The position numbers and the translations under genes were made by a program. The notes under the pieces are model-generated. The model did not search any database, was not told the origin of the DNA, and saw only the letters and a program-made list of their open reading frames with translations. Below are positions 54,675 through 64,000 of a stretch of DNA of 64,000 nt, one piece after another. The stretch is from the NCBI GenBank assembly GCA_021432605.1, contig MU271145.1, positions 558,001 to 622,000 of the forward strand. The letters are read 5' to 3'. Positions within the stretch are counted from its first letter, which is position 1. Each line of letters opens with the position of its first letter. Origin of the DNA: Coniochaeta sp. PMI_546 (lineage: Eukaryota; Ascomycota; Sordariomycetes; Coniochaetales; Coniochaetaceae).

Positions 54675-57600
54675 GGTGATATTGGCACCGACAGAGGACA
54701 AGCCAGCAGCAGGCTTTGAACTGGTCGACGATGCCTCTGATTGATATTCGCTCAAGGATTGTTGGCAGGTGGCGGAGTTGAAGCCACCAAAAGTTACACG
54801 TGTCGCGCCTCGCGTTGGTCAATTCGTTTTCCATTTGGCCCTCAGCTTGGCCTAGCGATCTGCGGTGGGCAAGGTTGCGCTAAAAAGCGGCTGGAGGACC
54901 CTAGAATCGGGCTCCATCTGAGCCTCATGTGGAAATCCGGGGAACTGGGCAGCAGCACTCACGCATTCGGTACCAGTCAAGAATGGGACTTCCAATGACA
55001 AGAGTAGTGTATATATGTATTGAATGGTAGCTTGCATCAGCCTGCTGCCACGGCCATACGAGGGGCATTGGCAGCTGGTTTCTTAACGCAGGGCACTCTT
55101 CTTGAAGCTAACTTTTGCAATGAGGCCTCATTCTTCGCCATCCGCCAAGTCAGCCAACATCATTAAGCTCCAGAACTGACGAATTGACGAAAGCAACCTA
55201 GACTGTCACTCCCGCAAAAGAAACCCGGACACTTGTCGACCAGGGTCCGTCTTGAAATGCTTCAAATTCGCCGGCTTCTGGAACACGGCAGCAATAAACG
55301 GACACCAAGGGGTGATTCGAGATTTTCGCAGACGTCGGCCAACAACACTATAGTCTCTTCACACCCAATATCATATTCATTTGCTGCTGCAGCAGAATCA
55401 CCGTCTCCATGTAACCGATGTCACTGTGCTTTTCCTCGTGGGCACTACAATCTAAGGTACCGCAGCTCCGCCACGTGGAATTGCCCTCCATCGACATCTA
55501 CGAAACTGGAGCCGTAATCAAACCCCCCCGTGTCAGTCCCGCTAGCGGCGTCTCCGTCAATGGCGAATGACGCGAATTTTCGATGGTCAAGCCAAAGGCT
55601 TCCAGAAGAACCATGTGGCAGGCCTGCTCAATAGTCAAATGCCAAGGAGCGCAGGTAGGTACTTGTCTAGGCGAGATTTGATGATCACAACTCACCTTTG
55701 GGCCGACTCACGATCGGATCCTTCCAGACCGACCTTTCCTTTCGTGGACTTCGTTTTGTGCGCGAATGTCAAAAATGGGCCAGCGAGCTTCGGTAACAGC
55801 AAGCGCTCGAAATGATAAGTCCGGAGAGTTCCTGACCAGTCGTTCTGTCCGTCTGATGAGAGAAGGGATCTCCAGCGTACGGATCAGCGATCCCTCCTGA
55901 TCAACAGCAAACAACCTTTGGTCGTCGTCAGTGTCGTGTTGTGTACCATACACATACGTAGTAATACCATAGTAACAGTCATCAGTCTTGTTGCTGTGCT
56001 CTTGTGGCGCGCATTGCAAACATGTCCCGGCTAATTATGGCATTGTTTCAACAAGCTGATTCTTGCGCACGGATGCGTTCCACGTTTGATCCTCGGCAGC
56101 GTTCACAGGGGAGCTGGCCTGGCTGGAAAGGCCAAACTGGCGCTTTTCCTCACCTTGGGGGGCCCACCTTTCTTGTAATTAGAGGTGCCTTGTCATGCCT
56201 TACAATGGATATATCCGGGAATCAGAGAGTGCATTTTGGGAGAGGACGGGACAGACTTCATCAGCCGTCCAAGCCAGCGCCGGCAAAGGAGATCTCTAGC
56301 CGGATGCCGATGATGCCTTCTTGGTCCACTGAAAGACATTGTGAGAAAGGGAATTCGCGTTAACTACCATGAGACCGTCACATTTGGCTCCTATGTTCGA
56401 CCAGTGTATGTCACGCCGCGAGCACAGATGTCGGGTGGTCGTACCTCGCAGCTTGCGCTGCTTCCGCTTCGAAAATGCAGAGTGATGCCAATACTACCAA
56501 GAAGGATCAAACCGCTCTACACTACCAGCCGTTGGTGATGAGGTTGAAGTGCTTTTGCATGCCAAGATTGGGAGTGACGACGAACTTACCGTCGATCCCA
56601 AAAGTATGAAGCGGTCGACCTGTTATCACAGAGGACCATCAGAGAGGCCCGAGCGACGACTCTGACCCACGCTTGTGGTCTTGAACCACCAGCTGACAGG
56701 CAGAGCCGATTACCCCTTTTTAAAACAACCCCTGCTATGATGATTGCCAATGTAACTACGGTACTGTAAATTCGATCGCGGAATGCTTGCGAATGACGAC
56801 AGGTCGAAGCGCAATGAAACACTTGCAGCAGAGGATTGACGGCGGGGAAGATGATGGCTCCCACGTCTTCCTTATCAAAAAGTACAGCAAAATTGCAGAA
56901 AAAGATGCAGTAGTTGTTCAGTCCAGCCAGAAGCGCCAGGAGAAGCTGGCATCACAACTCCTCAACTCTGAAGGCCTAGACTTCAAAAGCGGGCAGTCCC
57001 CGGACCGTTACCGTTAGTGGCCGTGAAAACCAGGCTTTTGACGTCGCTATACCCGACGCCACACTTGAGTCCCTCAGGTCAGTCGCCCCGGCTAAAGCTC
57101 CGCCGTCGGTATCGGTAGCTTCACTCGAAAGAGCAGGCGCGGAAGATGCCCTCTGAGACATCAGACATGCCACCCGGAATAAGCCATAGGGATCGGAGTT
57201 TGAAACCCCAACTTTTCAATGTTGAGTCTGTCTCGTTTGTGTCCAGCGCAGGCAATTGCGAAACTGACTGTGTTCATATTCCTGGCTATCACTTGTCAGT
57301 GTCTTTGTCTCTGTCAGCGTGGTCAGAGGCTCAATTTGAAGAAATCTCCTGAGAAGCTGTTTTAGTACCACTGTTAGTGCATCGCTGAATTTCCCCTTTC
57401 CCCACCGGACATCTTTCAGGGGGGGAAGAGAAATACCCCACCTGTGTGCCTCCCTTCGAGCGACGATTGGTCATGGCCTCGATGCAAGTAGCACCACCGC
57501 AGCAAGGGTGAAGGAACAAAAGAACAAAACGTGATCCACTCCAAATTTTAGGTTGCAGGGTCGCCAGTAATTGCTAGACACAGTGGACCACCAGCTAAAA

Positions 57601-58265
57601 CAACGCCAGTGCAGCGAGTTCACCACTGAAAGCTGGGTCGTTCCTGCTCACCGCGGCACCGCAACCAGCTACACCCCTAAGCTACGCCACGTACTTTTCC
57701 AACCAGCACGCCCGCTTCTTCTCCTCTTTCGCAACCTCTCACGAACCTCATCCTCCTCACACCTAGCCAATTTCTCCCGCAGCACCACCATACTTTATCC
57801 TTTCCCGCTTCTACAGCTGCGGCCATTGGGGATACGTTGTTTCTGATCGGTTTTCTGCCGTCCTCTGCCATTTTTCGCTGCAATTGAATCACGGTACAAT
57901 TGGCCGCGGTCTCGTTGCCAGTGTCTCCTCGGTAGGTGCCATCGCCCTTGCTTTAGACTCAATCCGGAGCTCAGTTCCATCGTTCATTCTCCCACGGCAA
58001 CGGCCTTCGCTACGAAATCCCGTGCCATGAGGCTTTGCTCGTCTCTGTGCGTGCTGTATTGGCTTGCAACTACTCTTTAGCATCCCGTCACTCCACTCCC
58101 TGCTATCTCGGGCATTACGTGCACAACGTCTTCGCGAAGACGCGTTTCGTAGCCCTTAGGAACTTGACTAACATATGAAGTACTTGACAGACTTCCACCG
58201 GATCGTCGATTGATTCACTGAACACTTCCAATTTCTAGGAGTGCCGACTACAAATACTCGCCAAA
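54675..58265. other. 3.6-kb stretch with only weak gene candidates
   Basis: It contains the possible minus-strand gene at 55498-56019. Around 57003-57153 a plus-strand frame reads TVTVSGRENQAFDVAIPDAT with natural composition, but no join to upstream frames could be supported. The right end is the promoter and long 5' leader of the G alpha gene. Confidence 0.35.
55498..56019 (-). CDS. possible two-exon hypothetical protein
   Basis: One stretch from 56019 (MQCAPQEHSNKTDDCYYGI) to about 55710 ends at a GTGAGT donor. A second stretch from about 55640 to 55498 (VLLEAFGLTIENSRHSPLTE) looks coding. Their phases could not be reconciled with an obvious acceptor. No family was recognised. Confidence 0.3.
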
Positions 58266-59539
58266 ATGGGTTGTGGAATGAGCACAGAAGAGAAGGAGGG
58301 CAAGGCCCGGAACGAGGAGATCGAGAATCAGTTGAAGCGAGACCGTATGGCACAGCGTAACGAGATTAAGATGCTCCTTCTGGGTAAGTCGAGTTCCAAT
58401 ATCTAGCCACCACGAAGAGCGAAGTTACGCTGCTCCGCGGCGATGCCGACGTGTCGCGCTTTTATCAAACTAACACTCGCTTGAAGGTGCTGGTGAATCC
58501 GGAAAGTCGACCATATTGAAACAGATGAAGCTCATCCATGAGGGTGGTTACTCCCGCGACGAGCGGGAATCTTTCAAGGAAATCATCTTCAGCAACACTG
58601 TTCAATCGATGCGAGTCATCTTGGAGGCCATGGAGTCGCTAGAACTGCCACTCGAGGATCAGCGCATGGAGTACCACGTTCAGACCATCTTTATGCAACC
58701 TGCTCAGATCGAAGGTGACGTCCTGCCGCCCGAGGTTGGTAATGCCATCGAGGCGCTCTGGAAGGATCGCGGTGTGCAGGAGTGCTTCAAGCGCTCGAGG
58801 GAGTATCAGCTGAACGATTCGGCACGATAGTACGTGCTCCATCCTCTCCAATCAAGTGATTCACAATTGGCTAACGCCAGGCACAGCTACTTCGACAACA
58901 TTGCGCGCATTGCCGCGCCCGACTACATGCCCAACGACCAGGATGTGCTGAGGTCCCGTGTGAAGACGACTGGTATTACGGAGACAACCTTTATTATCGG
59001 AGACCTCACATACAGGATGTTCGACGTCGGTGGCCAGCGATCTGAGCGAAAGAAGTGGATCCACTGCTTCGAGAACGTCACGACCATCCTTTTCCTAGTC
59101 GCCATCTCAGAATATGACCAGCTGCTGTTCGAGGACGAGACCGTGAACCGCATGCAGGAGGCCCTCACGCTGTTCGACTCCATCTGCAACTCGAGATGGT
59201 TCATCAAGACGTCCATCATCCTCTTCCTCAACAAGATCGATCGGTTTAAGGAGAAGCTGCCCGTGAGCCCCATGAAGAACTACTTCCCCGACTACGAGGG
59301 CGGCGACGACTACGCCGCGGCTTGCGACTACATCCTGAACCGGTTCGTCAGCTTAAACCAGCACGAGACGAAGCAAATCTACACACATTTCACGTGCGCA
59401 ACGGACACGACACAGATACGGTTCGTCATGGCTGCTGTGAATGGTAAGTTATCGAACCCGACATTCTGAGGTGATTTGCGCTAACAGCATTTCAGACATC
59501 ATCATCCAGGAGAACCTCCGTCTTTGCGGTCTTATTTGA
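58266..59539 (+). CDS. heterotrimeric G-protein alpha subunit, fungal group I (Galpha-i type)
   Basis: Four exons (58266-58383, 58487-58829, 58887-59443, 59496-59539) join in phase to 353 residues, exactly the length of Neurospora GNA-1 and Aspergillus FadA. The N-terminus MGCGMSTEEK has Gly2 for myristoylation and Cys3 for palmitoylation. G1 is GAGESGKST (residues 40-48), the switch I Arg lies in RVKTTG, switch II is DVGGQ with the GTPase Gln, G4 is NKID, G5 is TCATDT, and the C-terminus LRLCGLI has the pertussis-toxin Cys. Everything needed for nucleotide cycling and receptor coupling is present. Group I subunits control growth, conidiation, virulence and secondary metabolism through cAMP and effectors. 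The gene has a long CT-rich leader. Confidence 0.97.
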
Positions 59540-62500
59540 GTTTCGATCCTATACCCATGTACCATGTAATCGAAAGGTGTCAGGCCGGACCGCATCCCCC
59601 GAGTGACGACCAAGCGACGCCCTATTCACGGTCATAGGGCGGATGCCACGATGAGGGTTTCTGCCTGAGGCGGCAAGATGTCGAGTTGAGCAGAATGGTA
59701 GTCGCCTTGTTATCGGGATAGGAGACTTGTGTCGAATCAGAGCTCTGAGCAAGGGAGGAAGGCAGGCACGCACCGAAACAGAAGCGGGTGCAATGCAGAA
59801 AGGAAGGGTTCCCAATACTTTGTTTAATTATGAGCCGAGAAAGTCGTTGCTTGGTTGAATTTTGCTAGCAGTGTGGCCGGTTGCTGATTCCCTTATTTGT
59901 CTTTTTTTTCCCACTCCAACGCATCAACTCCTCTGGATGAAAAACGGCGCGATCACTGAGTCCTTTATCTTTTCTTTTCCTACTTCATCTGCTCTGGGCG
60001 AGGAGAAATCCACGCGGTGGAAAGCTGAGGCGACGAAACGGGCTCGGATGTACGCTTTGTGCCTGTCTGGACCGACTATACCACGGGGGAACGGTCTGCG
60101 GGACGGGCGGCGGGTGCGCGGCGGTTTGTCTATATTATGAACAAAATCCGAGTTGAAAACTTGCCCCTATCGCCCATTGAATGACCTTGTGAATGCAATA
60201 TCGATGGGTATCACTGCTATTCGCAGGACTTGAATGGAGGTCTTGATCTCTGTTACCTGTTAGTCGTGTCCGAGTCATGGTTGTGTCCCATCTCTTCCAA
60301 GCTCATCGGGGATCTACCTCATTGTTCAGTCAGCGGAGACTGACTGCTCTGCGGCTCTGGTACTCATTTATAATTCCAGATAGCTTGGAGAAACGGGAGT
60401 GATGGATGGTCAAGGCTTTCTCCTCCTACGTTACCGGTTGCTATTTTGTACCATCCGCTCAGCTCTCCTTAAATAACGCCTCCTCCCTCTTGATGAGTGA
60501 CCACACTGCTGCTTACGACCTTCAAGTAAGGTAGCCATCCGCTAGACTGTCTGGGAAATAGATCTGGCCGGCCTCGCCCCGAGCTGCCTCCTGGTAGCTG
60601 AGCTGTGGGCGTTTACGTTCCGGTCCTGTCACCGAGTTCTGGGCTCTGTAGATGGGTGCCCATGGTACAACCTAGATGCATACGTCGTCCAGGGTGAGTA
60701 GAAGCATAATATATCTGCCTGAGTCCATGGCGAAAGTCTTCTTGTTGTGGGTATATACGTCTCTCTTCCTCGCTCCTGCCGGCCAGGAGATTGCATCAGG
60801 CCCCTACTTCTCGCCACACGGGCTGTTCGGGCCTCTGAACATGTTTTCTACCTTGTGCCGGGGGTTTTCGTCCGCGGTGCGATACCCTGTCAAGAACCTA
60901 GAGTGTATGGGAATCTCAACACCTTCGCATTTGTAGCAACAACTCTATAGGTTGCCATGGTCGGGCTACGGTGGTCACGGGTGCACTTGCCTTTGTAAAA
61001 ACTAAGACAGTCGAGATTGGAGGTATAAGAAGTAATTGACGGCTACTGCGACTTCTCATACGTTGTGAGCGCTCTAACGAAGGTCATTTCGGTTCAACTG
61101 ATAAAACTGTTAACTCACCGTAGCTTCACCCGGTATATCTGGCTTGACATCACACTTGGAACTGAGAGTGAGAGACAGGTACCAGCTCTTTGTTCTCTTG
61201 ACAGTATAGTCTACGTTCGTACCACTCCGGGCCTACTGAGAACGAATAGATCTTTCCGGTCCCCCTTTTACCAGCAGCTGTCCAGCTGAGTGCTTCACGG
61301 GTTGACTCGTATTCGTCAATGCTCAGTGCTGCTTCGAAGTGCCAACATCCTAATCTGGCCGGCAAAACATGTGTTGGACATATTGTCGCAAACAAGCTGT
61401 GAAACTGATACAAGCTCCGAAATGAGGTGTTCGGCCTGAAAGCCGTGGTCCACCGTGTATCTCTCGTCCTTCTTGATAGATACCGAGTCTGGCGCTGTAT
61501 AGGCTGAGGTGCCATAGGGCAAATATGTACAGCTTCAGGGGGACTCCTGTTTCGGAGAGCTTCGCTGCTCGAGGCGACTTGATAGCCGACCAGAACATGT
61601 TACGACAACCAAGTGTGCTATTGTACTCACAACTGTTAACTATCGCATCAAGTATAGTCTCCCGTCTTCTAACCGCAATCACTCCTTCTAATCTCGATTG
61701 TTCATCTCCACTCTATAATCCGTCGACTGTCGGCAGTTAGCTGCTACCTAACACCCGAGTTCCCTCTTGAGCTGTGTACGAAGGTGAAACATATCATCGG
61801 TAGCCCCGGCCAAATGACTTTTGACAACTGTCTAATTAGTCGTGACAATCTATGTTCGTGATTGCCCAGGGCATTGTCCTTAATCACTCACAGATGCTAG
61901 TACGAACGACTGATTGGCACGAACATTTAGAGAAATGGATACACAAATCGATCACGCAGAACACGCAAACAGGCAAGGCAAGGACAACGACATGATATAG
62001 CTACTGCTACCGACAGCGGTACAGGGATGAGCCTTCCATGCTAACCCCTCTGCCAACGCCTAGTCGCCATAGTCCGGTGCGAATGAGACACTCTTTCCCC
62101 GATCTGAAGACGTCAAGCGCCAGTGATAACCCCGAAACAAAAATTACAGCCACGACTGACCACTCGCAACCAATATGCGGCTTCTGTCGAAAGCATGGAG
62201 ACGCAGACACGCGTACTACTTAAAACAAGAAAGAAAAACCCGTCATAACACTGCCTCGGTTCCTCCAGTCCGTAGCGCGAGCCATGCTTCTCAGGGGCCC
62301 CATCCATATACCAAACCGAAAAGAACAACAATAGCAACCGAGTGGCAGAACTGGACTCAATGACGAACAGACGAGATAATGATGGCAGAAACTCGTCCAG
62401 CTCAGGTACAGCCTAGTTCTAACCAGACCGATCCGTGTTGGTGAGTGGTGATGGCGGCCGTGATCTGGAGCACTCCTGCGGTCACTCCGCAACAGGTTCA

Positions 62501-63151
62501 CTGCCGCGCTGCTCAGTCCAGCCCGTCACATCGTGCCCGTGGTGTACTCCCTGTCGGTCCTGTCCTCGTTGCGCCTCTTCACATCCTATAGAACCCGCAT
62601 TGGCATCTTACTAGGAGCACTCTCACGCCTTCCAGCGCACCGACGCATCTCATTCTTGCCGCGCGCGCTCCCCGGCACACGGGCGGCCGAGAGACATTCG
62701 CGCAAATTCCACATGTCCTCGCTGGTTTCATCGTTGACACTCAACCGCTCTGTCGTCCAATTGCATATCTCCTACGGTCTGTGTACCACGACCCGCGTAA
62801 GCATAAGCTTCTTCTCAAAAACATCAGAATCCGAGGATGCACGGATAGGCATATTTCCCTTCTCCTCGGCCGTATCCTCATCGTAGAGTTCTCCTCGCTG
62901 CCCAGAGCCATGCTGCATCGTTGCTCTCGTCAAGTTCTGACCCCCTTACCTTTCCTATAAACCTCTTATCATCTCTCAATCAATTCCTTCCTCCACCAAA
63001 ACGACGGCAGAGACGATGCATAGCTTCCCACACCGCCGAAACCATACCGCTCATCACCTCTCCGAACTTTTCAACCCCTCAAATGATTCACGCCTCTTGC
63101 TGCTCTCACCGAAAACAGGATGCGAGGAAGACGACAAGGGGGACAGATTCC
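59540..63151. other. 3.6-kb stretch without supported gene
   Basis: It begins with the G alpha 3' untranslated region and ends with the 3' region of the DUF3716 gene. Overlapping frames at 61150-61682 and 62007-62886 have no domains, signal peptides or consistent splice sites. A non-coding transcript cannot be excluded. Confidence 0.35.
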
Positions 63152-63986
63152 TTACTGAGACTGCCCATTCCCGCCCCCGTCTTGCCCGCCGTTCTGGCCC
63201 TGCTGCCCGTTCGGCACGTTGCCGCCCGACTCCTCGTACTCGACGATCTGGAGCGCGAGCTGCTTGGCCGCGATCTCGATCATCATGATCTGCCGCGTCC
63301 TGCGGTCCGCGGACCGGACCTCGGCCATGGCGCGCTCGACGGTGTAGCGCACGACCGGGTCGTTGGAGCCCGTGGACAGGGCGGCGAGGGTGGCGTTGTG
63401 ACCAGCCGCTGTGGGGAGTGTGTGAGATAGTTGCGGCTGCACGGGAGGCGGGGCGTGAAGCACGTAGCCTGCGTTCGGATCCGAAGCGGGTGCGGAGGGC
63501 GTGGTAATCAAAGAAGGGTGGTGGGCTTGGGGGTTGCGGGTTTCTTGCTGCTTGTTAGAGACGGTTGCATAGCTGAGGTAGGGGAAAAGGGTTGAGGGAC
63601 ATACCGTGAAAGCTACATCTGGCACCGCTAGCGTTGAACCAGCAGTTGGCACAGCTACCGCACATCTGTCCGTCAACGACCACGCAGCTCGTCCAGGGGC
63701 CGTGACCTTTGTGGCAGTTCTTGCATGCTGACGGCGCAAGCTCACCGGCTATGTGGGCGAACAGAGCTTCGACGTTGCTACGGCGCTGGAGATTGAGCTG
63801 CTGATCTGGCCGGCGCTGCTGTGCTAGACGGAGGCCAGGTTCCCTAGCGAGGCGCTTGGCAAGCGCGCTTTCGACGTTGAGCTGGCCGTAGCCGGAGTCG
63901 CGGGCGAGCTCCTCTGTTGTTCTCACGAAAGACGGATCGAGGTTCTGGGAGTGTTGGTCTAGTGGATGCGGGGAGGGGCCGCCCAT
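63152..63986 (-). CDS. DUF3716 zinc-finger-like protein
   Basis: Two exons, the first from 63986 (MGGPSPHPLDQHSQNLDPSF) to about 63604 and the second from about 63520 to 63152. The donor is GTATGT and the acceptor is one of several AGs. The first exon holds the DUF3716 Cys pattern: CKNCHKGHGPWTSCVVVDG, then CGSCANCWFNASGARCSF, probably a zinc-binding fold of unknown function common in mould genomes. The second exon is Pro/Ala-rich, then helical (YTVERAMAEVRSADRRTRQI), and ends in a Gly/Gln/Asn tail. The first Met lies 14 bp from the window end, so an upstream start cannot be excluded. Confidence 0.7.
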
Positions 63987-64000
63987 GGATGCGGTTGGTT

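Noticed and set aside
61150-61682. Minus-strand protein gene downstream of G alpha
   Set aside because: Two overlapping frames of about 110-120 residues compete, with no domains, start context or splice support.

Overview
The window is nuclear DNA of a filamentous ascomycete (Pezizomycotina). Genes are split by short introns of about 45-110 bp with GTAAGT/GTACGT donors and CTAAC-type branch sites. The families are typical of moulds: Zn2Cys6 regulators, a LaeA-like methyltransferase, a DUF3723 protein, a DUF3435/FluG-domain recombinase, a DUF3716 protein and a group I G-protein alpha subunit identical in length to Neurospora GNA-1 and Aspergillus FadA. The order or genus cannot be fixed from the sequence alone. 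A run of 100 N at 29205-29304 marks an assembly gap inside a minisatellite.

Layout. (1) About 0.5-24.6 kb is an accessory, gene-sparse region. It holds an F-box protein, a four-pass membrane protein, a C2H2 regulator, several orphan multi-exon genes, a Zn2Cys6 regulator, a LaeA-like methyltransferase and a small protein kinase, separated by minisatellites and unusual palindromic repeats. (2) About 24.6-42.4 kb holds a sirtuin, an array of GCGAC(C/T)(A/G)GTCGC palindromes, a Ser-Asn-Thr-Gly repeat gene, a degenerate RING/patatin-like protein, a DUF3723 protein, two orphan genes and, at the right edge, a DUF3435 tyrosine recombinase with C-terminal zinc fingers. (3) From 42.4 kb rightwards the content is ordinary conserved chromosome: a secreted Thr-rich protein, a Zn2Cys6 regulator, the ribosome-biogenesis factor Urb2, the mitochondrial MICOS subunit Mic10, a single-pass membrane protein, an Smr-domain protein, the G alpha subunit and a DUF3716 protein.

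The main interpretation is that region 2, and perhaps region 1, is cargo of a Starship-type giant transposon. Its captain recombinase (42008-39318, minus strand) sits at the right-hand edge and points into the element. DUF3723 and patatin-like genes are recognised Starship cargo families. The right border should lie between 42009 and about 42410. The left border was not found and may be outside the window.

The captain looks whole: five exons join in frame to 821 residues and the recombinase boxes are visible. The patatin-like cargo protein appears catalytically dead. In the conserved part the genes are independent housekeeping or signalling units. The accessory part is rich in nuclear and regulatory proteins. 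Exon joins given in the entries were checked for reading phase by hand unless marked approximate. No tRNA, rRNA, CRISPR array or recognisable retroelement was found.
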